Positions 12,243 to 20,800 of a DNA stretch of 64,000 nucleotides are shown one piece after another. The notes under the pieces are model-generated. The model was not told the origin of the DNA. It made no database searches and saw only the letters and a program-made list of their open reading frames with translations. Source of the DNA: Thereva unica (Eukaryota > Arthropoda > Insecta > Diptera > Therevidae); NCBI GenBank assembly GCA_949987705.1, contig OX465284.1, positions 70,913,470 through 70,977,469 of the forward strand. The letters run 5' to 3'. A program made the position numbers and the translations under genes. How positions within the stretch are numbered: position 1 is the stretch's first letter; each line of letters opens with the position of its first letter.

Positions 12243-12984
12243 GTTACATAAAATTCTAATTCATCCGACATGCGAAACTGGCTGGAAGCGAGTTATTCGT
12301 CGAGAAGTGTCACAACCTTCGCTGTTGACTTTTCACCCGTTATCTCGCGGACATGAAGCGACATAGAGTTTCGGTCAATAGCCCATTTGAAAGATATTTT
12401 AATACCGGTATTTCTGCTGTTTACTACGTTATCATATGAGCAACCGTTAAGGAGATATTAAAAAAATGGAGATATCAGTTATTTCAGGCACGTGAAGTGC
12501 GAACTTTGGCGTTGTATTACTCGCAAACTATACAAGCGAGAACGATGACTAAGGGCTTATTCTAAAGGTAATCACTAGCACTATAAGTTTGGTCATCGGC
12601 ATTAACCCACCCAAATTAATATCTTACGAGATAATCGCAAAAAACTGCATTCAACCTCAACCACCCGAACAAGTTCGAACTTTGAGCGGCCATAACTTTG
12701 AGCCAAATTAACTTACAGACCTCGTTAAGGGCTCATTTCGTAGATAATTTTATTCTCTAATGACTTTCTATTGATGATTTTCAGCTATCATTGCACACAA
12801 CAGAGTTATTTGGTATAAACGACCTCTACCTCTTTTTCAAGATGGCGGCTTTTCCCATCACACTGCGACCCCACAAACTTGGTTTTAACATTCTCAGATG
12901 TACCCCAACAAATTCCAAAAAAAAAATTTTGTCCATCATGAAATGCAATTTCATGCCCTTTTTTCGACTAATTGCACTGAGCTA

Positions 12985-13120
12985 TTAAGATAGTAAAATT
13001 AATAAAAATGACAATGGAAAATACAAGGTGTGCAGTCAGAATACAAGGAGAATTGACGGAGTCCTTCAAAGTCAAGCAAGGCTTAAAGCAGTTCGATGGG
13101 CTGGCACCCATGCTATTTAA
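12985..13120 (+). pseudogene. RTE-like RT, middle segment
   Basis: A short piece of the split RTE reverse transcriptase: VKLIKMTMENTRCAVRIQGE, then KVKQGLKQFDGLAPMLFN. F stands where G is expected in the QGD..AP motif. It resumes exactly where the segment ending at 10050 stops and is cut again at 13120 by the large hAT. The next residues of the RT (LNLEGVIRKVN) are at 25491. Confidence 0.85.
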
Positions 13121-13578
13121 TAGTGTCCGACCGAAGGTTCGGCTTCGGCTTCGGCCAACTTCGGCCAAAAACACACCTTCGGCCGCACATTCGGTTTCGG
13201 CCAAACAAGCCGATGGTTTGCCGAAGCCGGAGATTTTATTTCTACGCACTGCACTGGCCAAAAACGAAAGGAATTGGGAGAGAGAGATAAAAACTTGAAA
13301 TTGAAACGCATCGTTCTACCCACCACGAGAGAGCACTGACATATAGTACTGGACTGATAAATGACATTAAATCCCATACAAAAATATGGCACCAAACACT
13401 ATTTGCATCCCGCTCCCACGTTAAATCCCAATGAACTGAAATTATTTTAAAATAAAAAAAAAAGTTCAGTGCATTGGTTGAGAATGCAAATAATACCAAT
13501 AGCAAAAACTTCAAGTGTCATGCCATTTGACAATTCAATTGACATTTCTAAATAGATTTGTCTTTTGAGTTTGAGTTT

Positions 13579-13693
13579 GCTGCCTTTTGATTTTCAACAT
13601 GGATATTTGTGTTGCTGCAATACGATAAATCTACAATAAGTACAAAAATGCATGCCTCAACACAAATACCCATGTTAAAAATCAAAAGGCAGC
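13579..13693. repeat. 36-bp-arm hairpin at edge of HEATR1-like fragment
   Basis: Arms 13579-13614 and 13658-13693 are inverted copies with two or three mismatches and a 43-bp loop. The right arm runs into the first codons of the HEATR1-like fragment. It lies inside the P element, away from its termini, and may mark how the fragment was joined in. Confidence 0.85.
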
Positions 13694-14653
13694 TTTGGAA
13701 TCTTCCAGTTTTAATTATTTAAAGGCAGAAATGTTACGCATGATTAGTCACATAAATAGTACTAGTATATTAAGTACAATCGTTCAAGCTGGCTTAGATG
13801 TTTTAAATACAATTAAAGTGGATGATGAACAAGAAATTTCGTCTTTAGTATCACCGCATTCCGATATATATAACTTAATAGCAGCTAGATTTGAAGACAG
13901 TACAATTAAAGTTGTTGGAGAAGATAGCAAAGCATGGGAATTCATAGAGAAATCTCTTCGTTTGCATAAAGTACTTACAAATAACAATGGAAAAATAGTA
14001 TCATTAGCAACTGAAATAATGGAGGTGTATTTACTGAAGAAACATACGAAAAATTACCAGAGAAATATAAAGAGAAATTTATAAAATTAGTTGTTGAAGC
14101 TGTAACTTTTGCTGGTGATAATTCGCTGTCATCAGCTGGAAATAAGCTTATGAAGAGGATCAACTTAAATGGGAAGCATATTGTTAATATTTTAGATGAC
14201 ATGAAAAATTGCAGTGTTTCAGCAAGAACAAAAGGACAAACTCGTCTCTTAGCACCAGATTCGAACGGTTTAAACAGTGCTGAATGGAAAAATGGAATTA
14301 CTTTACTAGAATTTCTACAAAACAAGAAAAAACTTACTAATTATAAAATTTTAATACCAAAACTATTTGAATTATTAAAAAGATGCCTTGATTTCGACGA
14401 GCAATCATCTTTAGAATATGCAAAACAATTGCTGCTATCATGCCTATTGTTATGTTGCCATAAATTCTTTGCCGAACCATCTGAATCTAAAAAGGACTTC
14501 CCCGAAAGTAATTTTCGTGTTGATCAAGTTGTTCAGTGTATTCGTGCTACACAAAATCCACAAACGCATCATCATGCGTTACTTTTACTATCGCATTGTG
14601 CTTTAATGATACCCGAACAAGTTCTACAGAATATTATGGATTTATTTATTTAA
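13685..14653 (+). pseudogene. HEATR1/UTP10-like fragment inside the P element
   Basis: HEATR1/UTP10 is a large HEAT-repeat protein of the small-subunit processome, needed for rRNA transcription and processing. Here about 320 codons of similar sequence lie on the plus strand. The strongest match is QTHHHALLLLSHCALMIPEQ followed by VLQNIMDLFI at 14560-14650, near a block well conserved in animal HEATR1. Upstream parts, including AEMLRMISHINSTSI and LDVLNTIKVDDE, are helical and fit the same protein. The frame 13695-14025 shifts once near 14025 and then runs on to a stop at 14653. Both ends are abrupt, and no start, promoter or poly(A) tail is visible. It is antisense to the P transposase. The identity is from memory of the family. 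Confidence 0.72.
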
Positions 14654-14872
14654 TTAAGATTTCCATTATTTTATTAAGAAATGCAGGTTTCCACTTCACC
14701 CAGGAGGTACTGCGTCAAAGCGTTAACCGATATTGGTGCTCGGTTTCCCCAAAAATCTCATGTGCAATTATATAAATTAAAATATTTCTGTTGCAATTGA
14801 AATAATTGCTTATAAATTGCATTACACAGTCAGATTTTTAGGCCTATGGCACTTACATTTTAATAACTAACA
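14654..14872 (-). other. 3' region of the P transposase gene
   Basis: Non-coding sequence between the transposase stop codon (14873) and the end of the HEATR1-like fragment. It is AT-rich; no clear polyadenylation signal can be assigned with confidence. Confidence 0.4.
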
Positions 14873-17011
14873 CTAACTATGATTAAATATAATATAGCGA
14901 GATAAGCGATTCCTAATCAAATAATTTTTGGCTAAATTTTGCTGTCTAACTATATAACCTAATTTAATTTTTAGATAACAATTCACTATAGCTTTAACTA
15001 AATTATAAATATGGTTTTCAACGAATTCTAAACTACTTATATGGTCAGACAATAATTTAAATACATTGCAGAAATCAATCTCAAATAGCACGCTTCTACA
15101 CATGTTATGTTTGAGATTGTTATCATTTAAATTAAAATTATCCCTTCCCATGTACAAACGCAGTACTTTCTCTGCTTTTACGCAAATTTTTGTGACATCC
15201 TCCGCCGGCACAATTAATCCTCCCCTGTTTTTTTTAAATATCAAATCATTATAAACAGGGACTGAGCTGCTGTTCTGAGCTAATAAAGCCCAATTACATT
15301 CTGGGCATTTAATAATTTTCTGTACCATTCTAACGACGTACCCACTAATATAGCCTACTGCTTGATATTGCAAGTCCGATAAACTCCTGTTGCTTATATC
15401 AACTAAGAACTCTAAATCTTCCAAATCTTCTTCGTCTGGTGAAATGTTTTTTGTAACGTTCTCTATACTTTCTATATTGCCGTGCTCTGTGGGTACAGTG
15501 TTGGATGTCATTTTTATCAATGAACATGCGTCCAATTCCTTTACGTTGCCATTGGACCCTTTCACTTGTGCATGGCTTAATAATGCTTTCATAGCTCCTA
15601 TGAACTGTCGGGCTGTTGGGTTATTATTCCATCCAGATTTGCTCCTTAAGGCACAAAAAAATAATTCGAGGTGATCTTGGCTAACCTTATACCCCAGTAT
15701 ATAATCCATGATTTTGCGGTTTACACATAAATCATAATACATTAACTTTAAAATCTCCAGGCCAGAAATTATTCCTACGAAACCAGTAGACATTTGTGTT
15801 TTATATAAACATTTGCCATCTGAGTTCTTCAAATTCAATACATAATCCTGTATTTCTTTAATATCTTTTACACGGCTTTCTATATTTTCAGCCGACATCG
15901 GAGCCTTTGTTCCTTTTCCAAAACGGCTTCTTGAATTTAAGAAATCAAAAGCAATATCCATATTCCTTATAAATTGCACTGTGGCTTCACTGCCTTCAAA
16001 TGCTTTCAATTTTAAATCCTTGTTACAGAACTCAATTGCATCAGCAACACTAGAACTTAGTGTTTGAGTGGCAAATCGCACTTTCATTTTATTTTTTTCC
16101 CATTCGAGGTGCAGCCTTGATAATTTATTTCCAAGTTTGATGCCCTCTTCTTCTTGGATTGAGTGAAGTGCTTCTACATATTTCCAATTAACTTCGCCAA
16201 TTTCTGAAACAAAAATTTTGACCGCGAAGTGGTTTCGAATTAATTTTATACTGTGGCATGGATCCAACATTGTATAAATTTTCTGGTGGGGTTGATCTTT
16301 TGTTGTGAAAAAAGGAGCTAGATTTGGAATATTAATATTACTTCCTAGTATAGAAATCATGCGTTTATTGTAGTTTGGCCCATCGCATGTTAGGCAAGCA
16401 ACTTCTACTCCTATACCCTGTAGTCTGGTAACTGCATCCAACACCAGATTCGCTCTCTCACTTGCTTCCAGACTTTTAATAAGGAAGTAAGCTATGGGTA
16501 TCTTCCAGTTGCTAGTCATCCCAACTACCATGAAAACGTACGCCTCGGACGCTTCTTCCGCGTCGTTCGATTCGCGATTTATTCCGAAATCTACAAATCC
16601 TCTAATTTTACTCGAGACGATTTCTATTTTTTTCATTATTGCCATTTCATCAACGACAAGGCAACATACGCATTTCTTACCCTTACTCTTTAAATCGTCT
16701 ACTTTCACTTTAAGGGTATTGAATGCTTCTGTTAAAAATCCTGGCTCACAGTCCACACTAGAATACCACTTCCTTATTGTTGATGGATGTGGCAAGGATT
16801 TACAAAAGGTTTGTCTTACATATTCATAAGCCTTGGGAGAATAAAAGTGAAGAGTCGTAGAGAATATTCTTAGTTCCTTGCAGTATTTGTTTGATTTTTT
16901 ACCAGACGCTACTAATTTAAAAAATTTATTGGGGATTTCCATACCCTCTCTTTCCAAATTATTGGCTATATTATCGTCAATGATACCTCTTGCTTTCAAC
17001 TCCAATAGCAA
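14873..17011 (-). CDS. P-element transposase, catalytic and GTP-binding region
   Basis: A 712-codon open frame carries the core of a P-superfamily (THAP9-like) transposase, which excises and inserts the element using a GTP cofactor. Landmarks in order: YSPKAYEYVRQTFCKSLPHP followed by STIRKWYSSVD near residues 58-87; the first catalytic Asp in CLVVDEMAIMK near 115-125; the second in LTCDGPNYNKRM near 207-220; the GTP-domain region around DPCHSIKLIRNHF near 250; and QDHLELFFCALRSKSGWNNN plus PTARQFIGAMKALL near 450-485, holding the last acidic residue. The C-terminal cysteine pair region (CPECNW) is also seen. No internal stop occurs, which suggests recent activity. The N-terminus lies in upstream exons; a frame offset near 17030 separates it from them. 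Confidence 0.9.
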   Translation of the reverse strand: MLLELKARGIIDDNIANNLEREGMEIPNKFFKLVASGKKSNKYCKELRIFSTTLHFYSPKAYEYVRQTFCKSLPHPSTIRKWYSSVDCEPGFLTEAFNTLKVKVDDLKSKGKKCVCCLVVDEMAIMKKIEIVSSKIRGFVDFGINRESNDAEEASEAYVFMVVGMTSNWKIPIAYFLIKSLEASERANLVLDAVTRLQGIGVEVACLTCDGPNYNKRMISILGSNINIPNLAPFFTTKDQPHQKIYTMLDPCHSIKLIRNHFAVKIFVSEIGEVNWKYVEALHSIQEEEGIKLGNKLSRLHLEWEKNKMKVRFATQTLSSSVADAIEFCNKDLKLKAFEGSEATVQFIRNMDIAFDFLNSRSRFGKGTKAPMSAENIESRVKDIKEIQDYVLNLKNSDGKCLYKTQMSTGFVGIISGLEILKLMYYDLCVNRKIMDYILGYKVSQDHLELFFCALRSKSGWNNNPTARQFIGAMKALLSHAQVKGSNGNVKELDACSLIKMTSNTVPTEHGNIESIENVTKNISPDEEDLEDLEFLVDISNRSLSDLQYQAVGYISGYVVRMVQKIIKCPECNWALLAQNSSSVPVYNDLIFKKNRGGLIVPAEDVTKICVKAEKVLRLYMGRDNFNLNDNNLKHNMCRSVLFEIDFCNVFKLLSDHISSLEFVENHIYNLVKAIVNCYLKIKLGYIVRQQNLAKNYLIRNRLSRYIIFNHS

Positions 17012-17036
17012 ATCCTGGCAACTTGAAATTTTAACA

Positions 17037-17696
17037 TTATCTTCTCTTTAATTTTTTCCGCAAATTTCGGATTATCTTGCGTTGTTTTGCCAGCTTCCGT
17101 TGATAAGAGGCATGCCACACTCCTGCCGTTTTTAAAGTTATTTGCCTACCTTTTGACTGACCAGTTCCTAATTTACTATTCTCTGAAGATAATTGACCTA
17201 ACATTTTAACGTTTTCCCTCCTACCTTCTACATAAACGTCCTCTACGACGTCGATGCTATCTGCAATTTGAGGCAAAAGAACCGCGGATTCTTTGCCCTG
17301 GCATTTAGTTATTCCGAGTTCATTCAGTCGGTATGAACTCGGGAAATAATTTTCTTTGCCTATCGCGATATTAATTACGGGCTCAGACGAAGAGCCCGTG
17401 TGTTTTTTGCCCTCATCAATACTATTACTATACCTATCTTTGCCTGAACAATTACTTTCTACCCTAAAACTATCATACCTATCATACTTGCGTACCCGCA
17501 TGATGTCAGGCAAAGAACTTGTTGGTTTTTTGTCCTCATAAATAAACCTATCCTTATCTAAAGCACTACTATTAATTTGTTGTCCCCTTTGGACGGTTCT
17601 CTTCCCATCGTCATTTGCGGAAATTGTGCTGAAGGGTTTTCGGTGTTCCACGCAGTAGTCTTCTTCAGCAATAACACTTTCCATTTGGCAGGGATG
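17037..17696 (-). CDS. P transposase exon 3: linker and coiled coil
   Basis: On the minus strand the exon follows a possible acceptor (TTTTTTAAAG just before 17696) and is in phase with exon 2. It begins HPCQMESVIAEEDY and runs 219 codons to a stop at 17037. The middle is hydrophilic and low in recognisable motifs. The end, YQRKLAKQRKIIRNLRKKLKRR, is the basic leucine-rich coiled coil that precedes the catalytic core in P transposases. The core continues at once in a different frame (from about 17030), so a one-base indel in the A-rich run near 17040, an assembly error or an unrecognised short intron separates the two. Confidence 0.75.
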   Translation of the reverse strand, partial: HPCQMESVIAEEDYCVEHRKPFSTISANDDGKRTVQRGQQINSSALDKDRFIYEDKKPTSSLPDIMRVRKYDRYDSFRVESNCSGKDRYSNSIDEGKKHTGSSSEPVINIAIGKENYFPSSYRLNELGITKCQGKESAVLLPQIADSIDVVEDVYVEGRRENVKMLGQLSSENSKLGTGQSKGRQITLKTAGVWHASYQRKLAKQRKIIRNLRKKLKRR

Positions 17697-17790
17697 CTTT
17701 AAAAAATAAGTTCGGAAATTCTACATTAAAAAATTCTTCTTTAAAAAAAAATCAAAAAACAGAAGCCATAAAGTATTTATTTTTGCAAAA

Positions 17791-18093
17791 AACTTACTAC
17801 TAAGAAGCGGTAACTACACATTTAGACTAAAAAGCCTAGAACAACACAGAATCCTTTTTTTGCAGATATCATTTGACTGACCTGCTTTGATTCATATAAA
17901 GAATATACGTGCATAGGTACCACATTTGGACATTTTGCAGACAACTTACTACTAAGAAGCCGTAACTACACATTTAGATTAATAAGCATTGAACAACACA
18001 GAAGCCTTTTTTTGCAGATATCATTTAACTGACCTGTATTGATTCATATAAAAAATCAACGTGCATAGGCACAACATTCGGACGTAGTTGCAC
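17791..18093. repeat. About 150-bp tandem duplication over the exon-2 donor site
   Basis: Units 17791-17942 and 17943-18093 are clearly similar (for example CAACACAGAA followed by CCTTTTTTTGCAGATATCAT in both). Each carries a copy of the 3' part of THAP exon 2 and its splice donor. Only the right copy joins the full THAP exon. The left copy therefore gives a decoy exon end in intron 2. Confidence 0.85.
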
Positions 18094-18226
18094 TCTGAAA
18101 ATCGATCGAGTTAGATCGCATTCTTCGAAATGTGCGCTACAGATTTTCGCCGTCTGTGGTAAATCTGCGGGATTCATGTGCAAGGCTTCGCACCAAGCAA
18201 CCCGTTTATTTTCATTCGAAGGAACC
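18034..18226 (-). CDS. P transposase exon 2: C-terminal half of THAP domain
   Basis: This exon is 193 bp. On the minus strand the acceptor is TTCTTTTCTTTCTAAAAG then G at 18226, and the donor is ATACAG then GTCAGT at 18033. It completes the split Arg codon from exon 1 and reads VPSNENKRVAWCEALHM, then KICSAHFEECD, then LRPNVVPMHVDF. These are the invariant THAP features: the Trp in the W..AL helix, the CSAHF pair completing the C2CH zinc site, and the terminal V-P. The domain binds the element's ends. The phases of both junctions are consistent, which supports the splice assignment. Confidence 0.88.
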
Positions 18227-18259
18227 CTTTTAGAAAGAAAAGAATAGTGTCATATTGTT

Positions 18260-18532
18260 GTATTCCTGTATATACATTCAATAAGTGGCATTTTTTGGTA
18301 CTAAAGGGACTGTCCGGAATGGCCTGCAAGTCAGGTGATATTGTTCCATGTCTAAATGGAAAAACGATCTGCATCGAGGTAACCAATTTACCATTTGCAA
18401 AAAACTGGCAGAATCTATATAAAAATTTTTAGAATACGTCTAAAGCAGCAGTTGTTATTATGGCAGATCCTTCAATATATGGTCAAAATACTCATAAGCC
18501 TCGTTTGGTTGTTGATGTTGCCACTTTAGGAC
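18260..18532 (+). pseudogene. Leucine aminopeptidase-like fragment, 5' part
   Basis: On the plus strand, antisense within intron 1 of the P transposase, the frame reads LSGMACKSGDIVPCLNGKTI near 18310-18370. This matches the NMPSG.A.KPGD....NGKT segment of M17 leucine aminopeptidases. After a stop it reads NTHKPRLVVDVATLG near 18500-18530, matching the KP..I.D.ATLTG block. The M17 residues NTDAEGR that bind metal are degraded between the two. The fragment is cut by a LINE at 18533 and continues at 20448. No start codon or promoter is seen. Confidence 0.78.
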
Positions 18533-18604
18533 GCAAGTCATTCCAAATACTAAATAAAACTCATATTTCATTTTTTACCTCTCTCAATTACCATTGCCGA
18601 TATC

Positions 18605-20107
18605 GTGAAACATATTGACGATCTTCCATTTGACTTTACTCCTGGCCCCGACGGTATTCCTCCTGCTGTCCTTAAGGCCTGTGTGGAGGTTCTCCAGTCT
18701 CCACTGAAAATCCTTTTTCTAAAATCCCTGGATAAAGGGTACTTCCCCACTTTGTGGAAGAATTCGTTCATAATTCCTATTCACAAAAGTGGCTGCAAGA
18801 GTGAAATATCGAATTATAGGCCTGTTGCTAAGTTGTCTGCTATACCGAAACTTTTTGAATCAATTATCTATTCCACACTCGCTCCTATCTGCAAGAGGCT
18901 GATCTCAACGAATCAACATGGTTTTCTTGCAGCTCGTTCCACCACCACCAATCTTCTTGAGTTCACTGCTCATGCTGTCGAAGGCTTCGTTTCCGGTAGT
19001 CAAACTGATTGTGTTTACACTGATTTTAGTAAGGCATTCGACAAGCTCTCCCATTCCATTATTATTCTGAAATTAAGAATGTTAGGCTTTCCGCAAGCCC
19101 TTCTAGTATGGTTCCAGTCTTACTTAACTGACCGGACCTACCAAGTTCTTTTTCGTAGATCCAAATCAATAACCATTGAAGCGTCGTCCGGTGTCCCTCA
19201 AGGAAGTCATCTTGGCCCTCTCCTCTTTATCTTATCAATTGATGACATTGTTTCCTTACTAAGACACTGCAGAATATTGATTTACGCTGATGACATCAAA
19301 TTGTATCGGCACACAAAGAGTATGGAGGATTGCAAACTTCTGCAGATTGACCTTGATACCTTTTACTCTTGGTGTGCTAACAACAACCTGGTTCTTAATA
19401 TTGGTAAATGCGAAGTCATGACTTTTAGTAGGAGACGTGATCCTATAATTTTTAACTACACCTTTTCTGATGAGGGTATCCCTCGTGTTAATTTGGTTAA
19501 AGATCTCGGGATTAGATTTGATAGTAAGCTGGATTTCTCCACTCACATCAACTATATCTCTTCCAGAGGTAGTTTAGTCTTGGGTTTTATAAAAAGGTGG
19601 TCCAAGGAATTTAATAACCCGTTGGTTACTAAACACTTATATATTTCTCTTGTCAGACCATTACTTGAACATGCCTCCCAGGTTTGGTCTCCTCACTATT
19701 CTTCGCATGTTAGAACTATTGAATCGGTTCAACGAAGGTTCGTTCGATTCGCACTGAATCATCTTCCTTGGGAAAACCCAATAGTTCTTCCATCATATGA
19801 ATCCCGGCTTAAGTTACTCAACTTAAGCTCTCTTCAAAAGCGTCGAGAGGTGGCCGATGTTGTATTTGTTCATCAGCTACTTAATGGAAAGGTCGACTCA
19901 GGTTTTTTAGGTCGCCGTGCGTCGTTTAGAGAGAGTCGTTATAATCTGAGAGGTCCACCTCTTTTACAAATCAACTCCTCTAATACTAATTACGGTAGAT
20001 TTGAACCTGTAAACCGCATGTTCATTAATGTTAACAATAATATTAATGTCTTTAGCGTGAGCATTAGTAAAGATGTCCTTAAAAGGAGTCTTTTTAATCT
20101 CACGTGA
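18605..20107 (+). CDS. LINE reverse transcriptase ORF, intact to its stop
   Basis: An open frame of 500 codons or more; the true frame extends upstream of 18605 to near 18560 (LPLSITIADIVKHID). It is a Jockey/CR1-group reverse transcriptase, which primes on nicked target DNA and copies the element RNA. Motifs: TPGPDGIPPAVLKAC near residue 12, IIPIHKSG near 56, NYRPVAKLS near 69, DFSKAFDKLSH with the first Asp near 142, GVPQGSHLGPLLF near 197, and LIYADDIKLY with the two catalytic Asp near 223. The C-terminal RREVADVVFVHQLLNGKVD region is also conserved. The endonuclease and first ORF are missing, so this copy cannot move alone. Clade assignment is tentative. Confidence 0.88.
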   Translation: MKHIDDLPFDFTPGPDGIPPAVLKACVEVLQSPLKILFLKSLDKGYFPTLWKNSFIIPIHKSGCKSEISNYRPVAKLSAIPKLFESIIYSTLAPICKRLISTNQHGFLAARSTTTNLLEFTAHAVEGFVSGSQTDCVYTDFSKAFDKLSHSIIILKLRMLGFPQALLVWFQSYLTDRTYQVLFRRSKSITIEASSGVPQGSHLGPLLFILSIDDIVSLLRHCRILIYADDIKLYRHTKSMEDCKLLQIDLDTFYSWCANNNLVLNIGKCEVMTFSRRRDPIIFNYTFSDEGIPRVNLVKDLGIRFDSKLDFSTHINYISSRGSLVLGFIKRWSKEFNNPLVTKHLYISLVRPLLEHASQVWSPHYSSHVRTIESVQRRFVRFALNHLPWENPIVLPSYESRLKLLNLSSLQKRREVADVVFVHQLLNGKVDSGFLGRRASFRESRYNLRGPPLLQINSSNTNYGRFEPVNRMFINVNNNINVFSVSISKDVLKRSLFNLT

Positions 20108-20280
20108 CCATCTTTGTTTCCTGTTGCTTGCGTGGGTTATATGTTAATTTGGATTTGTGTTTTTATTTAATAATTTTTATGTTACTAATATTTTATGTTT
20201 GCATGTCTCAGCTGAGCCACGGCAGTGGTAAATATTTCTCAGCCCTGCTGGGAAGTGTGCCTTCTGTGTTAGAAGGGAAA

Positions 20281-20283
<3 letters not shown>

Positions 20284-20352
<69 letters not shown>

Positions 20353-20363
20353 ATGTATATATA
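20284..20363. repeat. (TA)n tract in LINE 3' region
   Basis: About 60 bp of pure TA followed by TATG variants, in the 3' untranslated part of the LINE. The same arrangement recurs in the second copy at 34743, so the tract belongs to the element and is not a chance expansion. Confidence 0.9.
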
Positions 20364-20447
20364 GATTTTCATGCTTAGCTGAAAAGTGCGCCTTCTGTGC
20401 TAGAAGGGTTAACTCTTGCTGATTATAATAAAAAGACTTTTAAACAG

Positions 20448-20680
20448 AGGACATTAAGAAAGCACTTGGGGGCGATGCAAATAATGTTTTTTCAAGCTCA
20501 CATTTCATATGGAATCAATTCTTCAAAGCAGGTTCAGTAACGGTGGATAGAATGTGTCGTATGCCTATATAGAACTACTATAGAAGAAAAGTCACGAATT
20601 ACGTATGATATAAGAAATGAAGGTTCAGGTGATACATCTTCGTGCCTAGAGGTGGTAGTCTTGAAAGATAACAATTAAAG
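20448..20680 (+). pseudogene. Leucine aminopeptidase-like fragment, 3' part
   Basis: This continues the fragment that stops at 18532. Frames read DIKKALGGDANNVFSSSHF, then WNQFFKAGSVTVDRMCRMP, matching the M17 segment downstream of ATLTG (the ..VFSN...W..L..AG...GDR.WRMPL pattern). After a stop come NYY and, in a shifted frame, remnants like KVTNYV and SSCLEVVVLK, matching the final conserved SS..AA.FL segment. Stops and two frame changes make it non-functional. Confidence 0.78.
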
Positions 20681-20700
20681 TTTTTATATAATGCAACAAA

Positions 20701-20800
20701 TCGCTCGACAGGGATTCGTACCTTGTGCCGGGCGGCCAAGTTGGACGTTAACTCAGTTTCTGTACTAACGCTGTCAAGCCCAACGCCACAAAACGCAACT
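20701..20800 (-). other. tRNA-like sequence, possible SINE head
   Basis: On the minus strand the segment contains GGTACGAATCCC (20711-20722), close to the pol III B box, preceded by an A-box-like GTTAGTACAGAAACTGAG at a plausible distance. It lacks a convincing full cloverleaf. It could be the head of a tRNA-derived SINE within intron 1 of the P element. Confidence 0.4.

Larger units (their letters stand above)
10051..12982. mobile_element. Foldback DNA transposon with about 840-bp inverted arms
   Basis: The outermost bases are flanked by a single TA at 10049-10050 and 12983-12984. The ends match as GTCCAGTGCAATTAGT on the left and its near inverse on the right. Left arm 10051 to about 10890 and right arm about 11221 to 12982 are inverted copies over their full length, apart from the hAT remnant (11307-12242) inside the right arm. 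Removing that, the element is about 1.99 kb with a unique centre of only about 330 bp and no transposase. The TA duplication suggests Tc1/mariner-like integration, but the family is not fixed by the sequence. Confidence 0.85.
11221..12982 (-). repeat. Right arm of foldback element (hAT remnant inside)
   Basis: The inverse of 10051-10890. The arm is interrupted between 11306 and 12243 by the hAT remnant; the arm sequence on either side joins when one copy of GTTACATA is removed. Confidence 0.9.
18533..20447 (+). mobile_element. LINE inserted in the aminopeptidase-like fragment
   Basis: A 5'-truncated non-LTR element lies between the two halves of the aminopeptidase-like fragment, with AGGAC repeated at 18528-18532 and 20448-20452. 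Its boundaries are set partly by where aminopeptidase similarity stops and starts. It ends in a TA microsatellite, then TATGTATG and a tail GTGCTAGAAGGGTTAACTC. A second copy at 34218-35588 shares the coding end, the TA tract and this tail, which independently defines the 3' region. Confidence 0.8.

Noticed and set aside
20701..20800. Functional tRNA gene
   Set aside because: No convincing cloverleaf or acceptor stem pairing; kept only as tRNA-like sequence.
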